From positions 1-64,000 of the forward strand of contig JAWPHD010010372.1 in the NCBI GenBank assembly GCA_037043455.1: 64,000 nt of DNA, in the 5' to 3' direction. This DNA is from Cyrtodaria siliqua (Eukaryota > Mollusca > Bivalvia > Adapedonta > Hiatellidae). The notes under the pieces are model-generated. The model was not told the origin of the DNA. It worked only from the letters and a program-made list of their open reading frames with translations, and ran no database searches. Position 1 is the stretch's first letter, and every line of letters begins with the position of its first letter. Of this stretch, positions 59,101 through 64,000 are shown piece after piece. The translations under genes and the position numbers were made by a program.

Positions 59101-62100
59101 CATTAGCTAGCAGTTCCTATTCAGATGCTTCACCTTCTAGGTCTGGCCTTGTGCCATTCTTCCACTGCCCTGTCATATTCAAACTCTGATGGAGGTGGGC
59201 CCTGCATAATTTGTTACTGCCAGCAGTGTGTTGAGAACTCTGTTACACATTACACAGAGTTGACCTGTGCTGTCTTAATTCTCTTGAGTGTAGAGAATCC
59301 CCTCTCGCAATCTGCTGTTGATGTTGGAAGAAGCAGACCAACAGCTGCAATATTGTACAAGTTGGGGTGAGACTCCTGTAGCTCTCTGTCATTCTTTAAA
59401 TTGTAACCTACCTCACTTGTCTCCACTCGATCATCATTGAATCTTCATCAGGTTAAAGTGGCGAGCCAAGGTCTGAAGAAACATATATAAATAATTTAAT
59501 ATATTATAAATATATAATGGACCAACACGCTTAATAATAGTAATAACTAAATTATTTTTGTTTTCAAAATATTGACAAGCTTTGAAGTAAACAGATAAAT
59601 AAAAATAATTACCTTCATTTTTTCTCTTTTTTTTCTTCAAATGACCAGATATTATCCCAAAATTGCTATTTATTTTATTTATTAAGGCACAAACTTAAAT
59701 CAAATGACAATCAAAACAATTATACTACTTACGCAAAACAAACAAACTCTTGTGTCATGATGAGCACATCGCATCTTTCATTTCCGTCTTGAACAATACA
59801 CGTAAGCCGATACACAAACTGCCAATATTAACAAACTTTCCAGTTCAACTGCTTTAAGTTACATTCTCCCATCCCAATTATCTCCCAATTACTGATTAAT
59901 CCACAACAACCCGACATAATCCAATCAACTCGTAATAATTGCAATTTGTTGTCAACAATCCACTTATCACACAGCGTGTTATCGCACCTTCTGCATACTG
60001 CATAGATCAGTCACGTGTTACTTGTGTGTATTGTTTGACGCGAGTTTAATAAGTGTTTTTAAAGGCGGTGTTTACCTTCAGATCAAAGCACCGCGCTGTG
60101 GGTTTTAAGCATAGCGTCGCAGTTTAGGCACCGCGGGATGTAAGATTTTGGAAGTCAAGCGCAGCGGCTCCGCTATGCTTAAACGGCCTGTGGAGAACCC
60201 TGGTATAATAAAATATTTTAGTACACCGAACTGCAAATGAAAATTTGTAAGTTAAAATCAAGTTAGAGCAAAAACAAAACAAAACGTTTTGCAGATATTT
60301 AGTATGTAATTTGTCCATTCTGTTTCAGTTTATCCCTTAAACAACAAATAATTGTCATTATTTCAGATATCCCTTACAAGTTTGAGTACACAACACGGCA
60401 GTGTGACGTCGGTGAGATCAGCAATATAATCCTGACTGCCCAGGATCTGGCCACCAGTCACATGGCCTACAAGAACAAGGTGGACCTTGCATCGACGTAC
60501 AGCTCAACAAAGGGAATATCCTGTCTAGAAAAGGTATTACAGCCAAGGTTGGCACCAACATGAAAAACAGTAGCTAAGGCCATAAAAAATTAATTACCTG
60601 GTTCTCAGGCCCGCCCGCATGTCTTTTTTAGGTGCCGCATTGCCGATTTTATCTCAAAAGTAATAAAATAAAAATTGGAAATGCGCTACCGAAATTTCGA
60701 AAAAAAAGTCCCGCATCCAAGTTGGTTCCAGTTTTTACACGCAGCTACCTCAGGGGAATCCCCTTGTGGGTAGACTGGTGCGCGGCCGACTATCTGCCGC
60801 TCTGCTCGCTAGCTTGCGAGTGTTGCAGTCGTACGGGTACCAATCTAGGAGTCAGACGTTTGAGACGCTTGGAACTAGTAGGTGCTACAGAACAGGCGAT
60901 TTATTCAAGCGTCTAATCGACAAAGTCTCACAACAACAAGCAATAGTTCATGCGTGATCTAATACAAATATACGGACTTATCGTGATTGAGAAAAGCATA
61001 AGTCGGGAAGAAATGATAAGGTAATGATCGACAATAGAGATGAGCAGATCCAACTGGTTATTGCACATGTAGTTCGAGATATTTTGCATCAATACATGTA
61101 TTGGAATTAAAAGTTTGGATAAAAAAAAAATCGCCCGCGTGTCTGTTGACCACTGTAAAATTGTAAAAAAAAATGCGCCCGCCCGCATCTCTTCTTAGAA
61201 AAAGTGGCCTGAGAACCAGGTAATTAATTTTTTGTGGCCTAAATTCTCCAAAATTGGAAAGTATACTCCTTTTTTAGCTCTACTGATCAGAGATCAGCAG
61301 AGCTTATGCCGTGGTGCGGCGTCCGTCGTCCGTCTGTCCGTCTGTCCGTAAACTTTTATTTGTAGCGACTTCACAGCTGAAACTACTGGATGGATATTCA
61401 TGAAACTTTACAGAAATGTTGCCCATAAAGTCTAGTTGATCCTAGCAAAAATTCATGTTGATGTGAAATCCAAGATGGCCACCAAAGCTAAAAATAGAGT
61501 TTTAAAATACAAGTTTGTAGCGACTTCTTCTTGAAAACTATAAGTGATATTGATATGGGACTTTTTCTAAAATGATCAGCATGACATGATGTTGATCCTA
61601 GTCAAAAATCGTTTTCATTCAACGTTAAACATGGCTGCCAGCGGCCATCTTTGTTTACATAGAGTTATATAGTAAAAACTTGTAGTGACTACTTCTCTGA
61701 AACTACTTGGCTGATTGTCATGAAACTTTACAGGAATGTTGCTCTTGATGTCTAATTGATCCTAGAAAAATTTCAGGTCGGCCGGAAATTCAAGATGGCC
61801 GTCACAGCTAAAAATAGATTTTTAAAAAATAAGTTTGTAGCGACTACTTCTTGAAAACTATAAGTGATATTGATATGGGACTTTTTCTAAAATGATCAGC
61901 ATTACATGATGTTGATCCTAGTCAAAAATCGTTTTGATTCAACGTTAAACATGGCTGCCAGCGGCCATCTTTGTTTACATAGAGTTGTATAGTAAAAACT
62001 TGTAGCGACTACTCCTCTGAAACTACTTGGCGGATTGTCATGAAACTTTACAGGAATGTTGCTCTTGATGTCTAATTGATCCTATCAAAATTTCAGGTCG

Positions 62101-63899
62101 GCCGGAAATTCAAGATGGCCGTCACAGCTAAAAATAGATTTTTAAAAAATAAGTTTGTAGCGACTACTTCTTGAAAACTATAAGTGATATTGATATGGGA
62201 CTTTTTCTAAAATGATCAGCATGACATGATGTAGATCCTTGTGGAAAATTATTTTGACTCGACGTTAAACATGGCTGCCAGTGGCCATCTTTGGTTACAT
62301 AGAGTTATATAGTAAAAACTTGTAGCGACTACTCCTCTGAAACTACTTGACGGATGTTCATGAAACTTCACAGGAATGTTGCTCTTGATGTCTAGTTGAT
62401 CCTAGAAAAATTTCAGGTCGGCCGGAAATTCAAGATGGCCGCCACAGCTAAAAATAGATTTAAAATAAATAAGTTTGTAGCGACTACTTCTTCAAAACAA
62501 TAAGAGATATTGATATGGGACTTTTTCTAAAATGATCAGTATGACATGATGTTGGTCCTTGTCGAAAATCGTTTTGATTTGACCTTAAACATGGCTGCTT
62601 TGTTTACATAGAGTTATATAATGAAAACTTGTAGCGACTACTTCTTTGAAACTACCTGACGGATTTTCATGAAACTTCACAGGAATGTTGCTCTTAATGT
62701 CTTATTGATCTTAGCAAAATTTCAGGTCGGCCGGAAATTCAAGATGGCCGCCACGGTTAAAAATAGATTTTCAAAAAACAAGTCTGTAGCGACTACTTTC
62801 TGAAATCAAAATCAATCAGTAGAGCTTCAAGGTCATTGACCTCTTGTTTTAAGGATGATTTCTGAACATTACATAGCCATCTATTTTGGCGACAGTGTGG
62901 CAAAGGAAAAAAGATATTGAGTATTGCAACATCAATTTAATGTGGTGCCAGCTTATGCAATCTGGGAAGATTTCATTGATATTAGATTATTTTGAGTACT
63001 CGGCCTTTCATACATGTACATGGTTTCCTGTCGTAATAAATTAATGCAGTTGCCATATTGTATCATATCCATTTGTGACTTTATCTTGTGTTCGTACAGA
63101 AGAGTCTTCATCATGACCCCTGCATTGTTTCAGTTGCCATCTCGCTCACATCACTAAGAGCAGTGGCAGAAAAACAATAAACGTGGCTCCAGCTTAAATG
63201 GAGTGTCTACAATAGAATTTGCAGCAACTCTGCAGTTCAGGGTGAGAAGGTCCTACGCCGATTCTCCATATTTTATCTCGATATACATGGAGGATGAGCC
63301 TGGTATGTTCAAGCCTGTTAGGCGCCATCTAACCTTTCATGTGTTGGTATGCCTTAAAACCCAATTCAATTCGTACAGAAGACCTATACAAAAAATGTCA
63401 AATTCTTAACCCGCTAAGCACGACTATAATAGCCTTTGCGTCCATTGTAAACCCAGATCATCCTGCGATGATCAGGGTTTACAATGTCCATCTGCTGATC
63501 AGTCATTTCCCCCAAAACACCCCTTTGTCACATAAATGGAACGGTCTTAATTCAAAGAAAGAACAGTCCATTATGTATATGTAGCGGGTTAAGGGTTAAC
63601 ATCGATGGAAGAAGAGTGATTATCATTTGAATTTGGAGAAAACCATTTTCTATTGATTGATTATATACATTTAAATTATTTGTGTGAAATGTGAAACATA
63701 GATGCTTGTATCATGCCATATTTGCCAGCCAGCAATATTTAAAAATCTTGTTGCTATTTGAAAACCATAGCAATGTCATAACCATGTATTAATCATGATA
63801 TCATATCCACAGATGGGAAACATTGATTCACTGGTTAAAACAATGGAGAACTCGTTAAATATTGTGTTCACAAAATTTAACAATATGTCTGCACCATAA
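32110..63899 (+). CDS. MYSM1: MYSM1 histone H2A deubiquitinase, complete, 15 coding exons
   Basis: MYSM1 (2A-DUB) is a nuclear metalloprotease that removes mono-ubiquitin from histone H2A and acts in transcriptional activation. Exons: 32110-32162, 35548-35712, 38648-38819, 39142-39240, 42977-43901, 49705-49891, 50298-50428, 52640-52746, 54281-54358, 55195-55314, 55714-55900, 57076-57203, 57905-58037, 60367-60533, 63813-63899. They join without a stop into 912 codons (human about 830). Domains: SANT at about 116-161, basic NLS-like stretch 241-260, acidic stretch 331-350, SWIRM at about 494-578 and MPN at about 680-830. The JAMM zinc ligands are present: H763, H765 and D776 in [14 protein letters not shown], with E704 as the upstream catalytic glutamate, so an active enzyme is expected. 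Introns carry many repeats, two of which copy splice donors. Confidence 0.95.
32620..33705. repeat. ~155 bp tandem repeat in MYSM1 intron 1
   Basis: About seven degenerate units with GGACTAGTTCT, GGATTTCAACGAAAC, GATGATCAGTACCAAGCCTA, GGTTGAATGATTTTTGGC and CCTTTAAAGGTTTTAAT. Unit length matches the ~160 bp cores of pearl-like elements, but I saw no microsatellite tract or clear ends. Confidence 0.85.
33802..34992. mobile_element. hAT-like element, CAGGGTTCGACACTAAC ends, 5 bp target duplication
   Basis: Ends CAGGGTTCGACACTAAC and, inverted, CAGGGTTCGACACTAAC: perfect 17 base inverted repeats. TTCAT precedes and follows (33797-33801, 34993-34997). Subterminal AGGAGGACTAC and GACTAGTCC words occur on both sides. 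No transposase is visible. Confidence 0.85.
35236..35508 (+). mobile_element. Helentron-like composite repeat, GTTGTGTCGCCTG family
   Basis: Starts TCTAGTTGTGTCGCCTG, has CATCGTCCGTCG, one core with TTTCATGAAACTTCACACG, and ends CAGGCGACACAAGTGTTCAG, TGGAACACCCTTCTAGTTT. Inverted subterminal repeats (TTGTGTCGCCTG) and a GTGTTC/GAACAC hairpin lie near the 3' end. Confidence 0.75.
35548..35712 (+). CDS. MYSM1: MYSM1 exon 2 (residues 18-73)
   Basis: The acceptor is TTTCAG|G and the donor CA|GTATCC. The exon contains PPWMLDQGW and [11 protein letters not shown]; the IEKML-LEEE-type motif followed by YY across the junction is characteristic of MYSM1. Confidence 0.92.
36001..36286. mobile_element. 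Foldback MITE with ~77 bp arms
   Basis: The left arm TAAAACAGTCT ... TTAGAATTGCCATATCAGAA and right arm ... GATATGGCAAATTCTAAAC ... AGACTGTTTTA are inverted copies over about 77 bases. The loop has repeated TGTTCTCAGAACAC palindromes. A Kolobok-like element abuts its right end. Confidence 0.85.
36288..36790. mobile_element. Kolobok-like MITE (TTAA target), with tRNA-like segment
   Basis: Ends AGGGACACTGTCCGTAA and TTACGGACAGTGTCCCT, flanked by TTAA on both sides. AGGG ends and a TTAA target fit Kolobok. Inside (36546-36650) GCCCGCTTAGCTCAGTTGGG and GGGCTGCGAGTTCAAACGCC look like the two halves of a tRNA gene separated by extra sequence. Confidence 0.8.
37541..38535 (+). mobile_element. Helentron-like composite repeat, ATGCCCCCAC family
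   Basis: Starts TTTTTTATGCCCCCACAGGG, then CTGTCCGTCCGTCCG, six or seven ~120-150 bp cores (GAAACTACTGAAG, AAACTTCACACAAATGTTCA, TCACAATGAGAAGGTGTGTC, TCAAAGGTCAAGGTCA), and ends GTGGGGGCAT and the GTGTCCCATGGACAC hairpin. Sense to MYSM1. Confidence 0.85.
38648..38819 (+). CDS. MYSM1: MYSM1 exon 3 (residues 73-130), first part of SANT domain
   Basis: The exon begins after TTAAAG and reads [16 protein letters not shown], ending with [15 protein letters not shown], the first helix of the SANT/Myb-like domain. The donor is TTG|GTATGT, phase 0. Confidence 0.92.
39142..39240 (+). CDS. MYSM1: MYSM1 exon 4 (residues 131-163), rest of SANT domain
   Basis: The exon reads [18 protein letters not shown], then [14 protein letters not shown], helices 2 and 3 of the SANT fold. 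It is bounded by TTTCAG and CAG|GTAAGG and is exactly 33 codons. Confidence 0.95.
39320..40518 (+). mobile_element. Pearl-like/Helentron-like repeat (AGCTCTACTGAT family)
   Basis: Begins TTTTTAGCTCTACTGATCAG, has GTCCGTCCGTCTGTCCG, then ~320 bp units, and ends GGTAGAGCTTCAAGGTCATT, GACCTCTTGTTT. It starts 80 bases after the MYSM1 exon 4 donor, sense to the gene. Confidence 0.88.
40529..42814 (+). mobile_element. Pearl-like/Helentron-like repeat, longer copy with internal restarts
   Basis: Begins TTTTTTAGCTCTACTGATC only 11 bases after the previous copy ends. A second 5' end appears at 41072 and a second microsatellite (CTGTCCGTCCGTCTG) at 41316, each at a half-unit boundary, as if 5' parts were replaced by recombination between copies. 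It ends CCTCTTGTTT at 42814. Confidence 0.85.
42977..43901 (+). CDS. MYSM1: MYSM1 exon 5 (residues 164-472), disordered linker
   Basis: This 925-base exon lies between TTTTTCAG and TTTG|GTGAGT. It encodes the poorly conserved linker between SANT and SWIRM: a basic NLS-like cluster [10 protein letters not shown] at 241-250, a histidine/serine/leucine region, and long acidic stretches such as [17 protein letters not shown]. An upstream ATG at 42938 is open but lies in the intron. Confidence 0.92.
44026..44819. mobile_element. Kolobok-like MITE (TTAA target) in MYSM1 intron 5
   Basis: Ends AGGGTATATAGCGACGC and GTGTCGCTACATTCCCT with TTAA at both sides (44022-44025, 44820-44823). Subterminal ATCAAAATCGGATGATAA and TTATCATCCGATTTTGAT are also inverted. 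Confidence 0.85.
46260..46358. repeat. Near-perfect 99 base palindrome
   Basis: Arms of about 48 bases, from GATAGAGTCT to CGATGGGC and from GCCCATCTCGG to AGACTCTATC, are inverted copies with about four differences, around a TAT centre. Confidence 0.92.
47297..48568 (+). mobile_element. Pearl-like/Helentron-like repeat (AGCTCTACTGAT family)
   Basis: Typical 5' palindrome, (CCGT/CTGT)n, four ~320 bp units (starts near 47393, 47711, 48031 and 48351) and the 3' AGGTCATTGACCT hairpin. Nested in the 45140-48678 element. Confidence 0.88.
49370..49435 (+). repeat. tRNA-like SINE head fragment
   Basis: CTTGGAAGCTCAGTAGATAA with GGTCTTGGCTTTAGAGCTAC resembles the D-arm/anticodon side of a tRNA-derived SINE. 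No box B was found. The rest of 48790-49700 has no recognised feature. Confidence 0.35.
49705..49891 (+). CDS. MYSM1: MYSM1 exon 6 (residues 472-534), start of SWIRM domain
   Basis: The acceptor is TTTACAG and the donor TG|GTGAGT. The exon contains [20 protein letters not shown] and RNYILDSW, the opening helices of the SWIRM domain. Confidence 0.95.
50298..50428 (+). CDS. MYSM1: MYSM1 exon 7 (residues 534-578), end of SWIRM domain
   Basis: The exon reads [20 protein letters not shown], then [20 protein letters not shown], the C-terminal helices of SWIRM. It is bounded by TATAG and G|GTAAGT. Confidence 0.94.
50792..52427 (+). mobile_element. Old, diverged pearl-like repeat
   Basis: Starts AAGATCAGCAGAGCTTATGA and CGTCCGTCTTGTCTGTCC, has decayed units (TCTTGATGTCTAGTTGATCC, AAATTCAAGATGGCCACCA), is interrupted about 51370-51950 by other text including AACACCCCTTTGTACTATAA (related to 63405-63594), and ends AGTAGAGCTTCAAGGTCATT, GACCTCTTGTTTT. 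Confidence 0.75.
52440..52625 (+). repeat. tRNA-derived SINE directly upstream of MYSM1 exon 8
   Basis: GCAGCCTCGATAGCTCAGTG, GATAATGCCTTGG has a box A-like TAGCTCAGTGG; a box B is decayed (GTGGATTCACTC). The tail TTATGTAAAACCCAACTTT resembles the tail of the SINE at 57493 and runs to within 20 bases of the exon 8 acceptor. Confidence 0.6.
52640..52746 (+). CDS. MYSM1: MYSM1 exon 8 (residues 578-613)
   Basis: The exon begins after TATTATAG and reads [16 protein letters not shown], ending [15 protein letters not shown], phase 0. The last 13 exon bases and the donor are repeated about 25 times downstream. A tRNA-like SINE ends directly in front of the acceptor. Reading into the intron meets a stop after seven codons. 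Confidence 0.9.
52734..54040 (+). repeat. 41 bp tandem array derived from the exon 8 / intron 8 junction
   Basis: About 25 units from 52734 to 53750: TATGGAGGCAATGGTATGTC, then TGCTGGCTTTGTGTATAAATA. The first unit spans the real MYSM1 exon 8 end and donor (GAGGCAATG|GTATGT). Two decayed units remain at 53960-54040. Frames on both strands are open only because of the repeat. Confidence 0.95.
54281..54358 (+). CDS. MYSM1: MYSM1 exon 9 (residues 614-639)
   Basis: The acceptor is TTTTTTTCAG and the donor GAG|GTATGA. It encodes [20 protein letters not shown], then EGKTIE, matching the basic segment between SWIRM and MPN in vertebrate MYSM1. Confidence 0.92.
54480..55110 (+). repeat. SINE with its 5' part tandemly amplified (~87 bp units)
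   Basis: Five units run GAAGCCTCGGTGGCCCAGAG, GATAGCATGTTCAATGCTGC, GAGTCACTCGTCTGCTCTGA and AATAGTGTCATATATCTATT. The last CAGAGGATAGCATGTTCAAT continues into a SINE body (TAGGCAAGACACTTCCCTTA). GGTGGCCCAGAGGATAGC matches the tRNA-like head at 9474-9540. Confidence 0.85.
55195..55314 (+). CDS. MYSM1: MYSM1 exon 10 (residues 640-679)
   Basis: The exon reads [13 protein letters not shown], then [11 protein letters not shown], the conserved stretch entering the MPN domain. It is bounded by TTACAG and CAG|GTAGGT and is 40 codons, phase 0. Confidence 0.94.
55714..55900 (+). CDS. MYSM1: MYSM1 exon 11 (residues 680-742), MPN domain with catalytic Glu
   Basis: The exon contains [20 protein letters not shown], with the catalytic-type glutamate at residue 704, and [16 protein letters not shown]. 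The acceptor is CTCACAG and the donor CTG|GTAAGA. Confidence 0.96.
56512..56912 (+). mobile_element. Helentron-like element, AGCTCGACTATTCG family, no core repeats
   Basis: Starts TTTTTAGCTCGACTATTCG; near the 3' end CGAATAGTCGAGCT is its exact inverse, followed by a GCTGT/ACAGC hairpin and CTTTTGTTT. Same plan as the pearl-like family but only ~400 bases and without core units or microsatellite. Confidence 0.75.
56930..57000 (-). repeat. tRNA-like SINE head
   Basis: On the minus strand: ACCGTGGCCTAGTAGTAGAG, CATTCACCTCGCATGC, AGGAGGTCGTGGTTTCAATC, CCGTG. Box A and box B (GGTTTCAATCC) are spaced as in a tRNA, but the acceptor stem does not close well, so a SINE or tRNA pseudogene is preferred over a working tRNA gene. 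Confidence 0.6.
57076..57203 (+). CDS. MYSM1: MYSM1 exon 12 (residues 742-784), JAMM motif
   Basis: The exon reads VSQTQASEE and then [20 protein letters not shown] followed by D776. This is a complete JAMM motif: two histidines, ten residues, then aspartate. It is bounded by TTTTCAG and CAG|GTGAGC. Confidence 0.97.
57493..57745 (+). repeat. tRNA-derived SINE, intact
   Basis: GCGTCTCCGTGGTTGAATGG, TTAACGACG (box A type) and GCGGGTTCGAAACCCACTGG (box B GGTTCGAAACC) precede a body GGGAGCTCGACTTG, GTGTCGATTCTTACGGATGG, TACCCAGGAAAAGTGGGTGG and a tail ACATAAAACACCAAACAAAC. The second copy is split at 27400-28275. Confidence 0.85.
57905..58037 (+). CDS. MYSM1: MYSM1 exon 13 (residues 785-829), MPN domain
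   Basis: The exon reads [20 protein letters not shown], matching the MPN core after the JAMM motif, and ends [11 protein letters not shown]. The donor TGCA|GTGAGT is repeated 51 bases downstream (GT at 58089) after an in-frame tandem duplication. Use of the second donor would add 17 residues with the same phase. Confidence 0.92.
58228..58484. mobile_element. Kolobok-like MITE, short copy of the 36288-36790 family
   Basis: Ends AGGACACTGTCCATAA and TTACGGACAGTGTCCCT with TTAA on both sides. It shares GGTAATTTTAGTTTGGGCTG and ATAAGCTAAAAGTTACGG with the longer copy but lacks the left tRNA-like half. Confidence 0.85.
58503..60202. mobile_element. hAT-type element with transposase remnant, 5 bp target duplication
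   Basis: Ends CAGGGTTCTCCACAGG and CCTGTGGAGAACCCTG, perfect 16 base inverted repeats; GTATA precedes and follows (58498-58502, 60203-60207). Subterminal CAAGCATAG / CTATGCTTA are also inverted. It contains the minus-strand transposase C-terminus at 59130-59399. Confidence 0.88.
59130..59399 (-). pseudogene. hAT-type transposase C-terminal remnant
   Basis: The minus strand reads [20 protein letters not shown], then [19 protein letters not shown], the conserved dimerisation region of hAT transposases (as in ZNF862/ZBED-like proteins). It is broken by a stop after VNSV, and resumes in the same frame as [20 protein letters not shown], the usual hAT C-terminal end, with a stop at 59130. The N-terminal catalytic part was not found, so the copy is dead. 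Confidence 0.8.
60367..60533 (+). CDS. MYSM1: MYSM1 exon 14 (residues 829-884)
   Basis: The exon reads [13 protein letters not shown], as in the vertebrate LPYKFE motif at the end of the MPN core, and ends with [15 protein letters not shown]. The acceptor is ATTTCAG. Confidence 0.93.
60577..61240. mobile_element. TIR element with ~35 bp inverted ends
   Basis: Left AGGCCATAAAAAATTAATTA, CCTGGTTCTCAGGCC; right GGCCTGAGAACCAGG, TAATTAATTTTTTGTGGCCT: inverted over about 35 bases with one or two differences. CCCGCCCGCAT and GCCCGCCCGCATCTCT repeat just inside both ends. No transposase recognised. Open frames here are not supported as genes. Confidence 0.85.
61269..62850 (+). mobile_element. Pearl-like/Helentron-like repeat (AGCTCTACTGAT family)
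   Basis: Starts TTTTTTAGCTCTACTGATC, with GTCCGTCGTCCGTCTGTCCG, about five ~320 bp units and the 3' end AGTAGAGCTTCAAGGTCATT, GACCTCTTGTTTT. In MYSM1 intron 14, sense. Confidence 0.88.
63284..63380 (-). repeat. SINE-tail-like repeat, inverse of 690-800
   Basis: TACATGGAGGATGAGCCTGG, TAGGCGCCATCTAACCTTTC and TTGGTATGCCTTAAAACCCA then ATTCAATTC are the reverse complement of the 690-800 segment. Confidence 0.75.
63405..63594. mobile_element. Small TIR element (TTAACCCGCTA ends)
   Basis: Starts TTAACCCGCTAAG and ends TAGCGGGTTAA. Inside, ATTGTAAACCCAGATCATCC and GATGATCAGGGTTTACAAT are inverted. CCAAAACACCCCTTTGT and AAAGAACAGTCCATTAT relate it to the insert at about 51370-51450. Confidence 0.75.
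63813..63899 (+). CDS. MYSM1: MYSM1 exon 15 (residues 885-912) and stop
   Basis: After TATCCACAG the frame reads [20 protein letters not shown] and stops at TAA (63897-63899). It continues exon 14 in phase 0 and resembles the C-terminal helix of the family in spacing. No AATAAA was seen before the window ends, so the poly(A) site is outside. Confidence 0.8.
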   Translation: MGNIDSLVKTMENSLNIVFTKFNNMSAP

Positions 63900-64000
63900 A
63901 CATGGTAATCTACTGTAGTTGTTTTGTTCCACTGAAAAAAATCTTTTTTTTTGGTCAGATTTCACTAAATAATAATTTAGTAATGTTATTTGATTACAGA

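Noticed and set aside
60632..60957. 94-codon and 63-codon ORFs
   Set aside because: They lie inside the 35 bp TIR element and show no similarity to known proteins that I can recognise.

Overview
This is animal nuclear DNA: AT-rich, with spliced genes (GT-AG junctions), no operons, and very many dispersed and tandem repeats. Several composite repeats have ~160 bp tandem cores next to (CCGT)n-type microsatellites, the architecture described for 'pearl'/Helentron-type elements of bivalves. Together with the gene content this suggests a marine or freshwater bivalve mollusc. I do not name a species.

Two conserved genes were assembled exon by exon from reading frame, splice sites and remembered vertebrate homologues. 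HEATR1 (UTP10, a U3 snoRNP/small-subunit processome protein) lies on the minus strand. Its first five coding exons (27262 down to 1563, residues 1-288) are present and the gene continues off the left edge. MYSM1 (Myb/SANT-SWIRM-MPN histone H2A deubiquitinase) lies on the plus strand and is complete: 15 coding exons from 32110 to 63899, all phases consistent, 912 codons, with an intact JAMM zinc-protease motif. The two genes are head to head, about 4.85 kb apart between start codons. The other apparent ORFs are repeat translations or shadows, apart from a decayed hAT-type transposase C-terminus at 59130-59399.

Layout: 1-1560, HEATR1 intron with composite repeats. 1563-8842, exons 5 to 3 plus a pogo-like element, a 36 bp minisatellite and a hAT element holding a nested pearl-type repeat. 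9945-21066, an 11 kb array of a 36 bp unit inside HEATR1 intron 2. 21090-27262, exons 2 and 1 plus MITEs and a second pearl-type repeat. 27263-32109, intergenic region with a SINE split by a foldback element, minisatellites and hairpins. 32110-63899, MYSM1, with introns full of hAT-like, Kolobok-like (TTAA) and Helentron-like elements and SINEs.

The most unusual signals are tandem repeats that carry RNA-processing signals. The 11 kb array gives about 300 AATAAA hexamers in the sense strand of a HEATR1 intron. A 41 bp array in MYSM1 intron 8 is an amplification of the exon 8 end with its splice donor. MYSM1 exon 13 has a 51 bp in-frame duplication that creates two identical donors. Other points are a group of CAGGG-ended elements with 5 bp target duplications, one with a paralogous empty site, four Helentron-like families sharing one architecture, and a consistent sense orientation of those composite repeats relative to their host genes.
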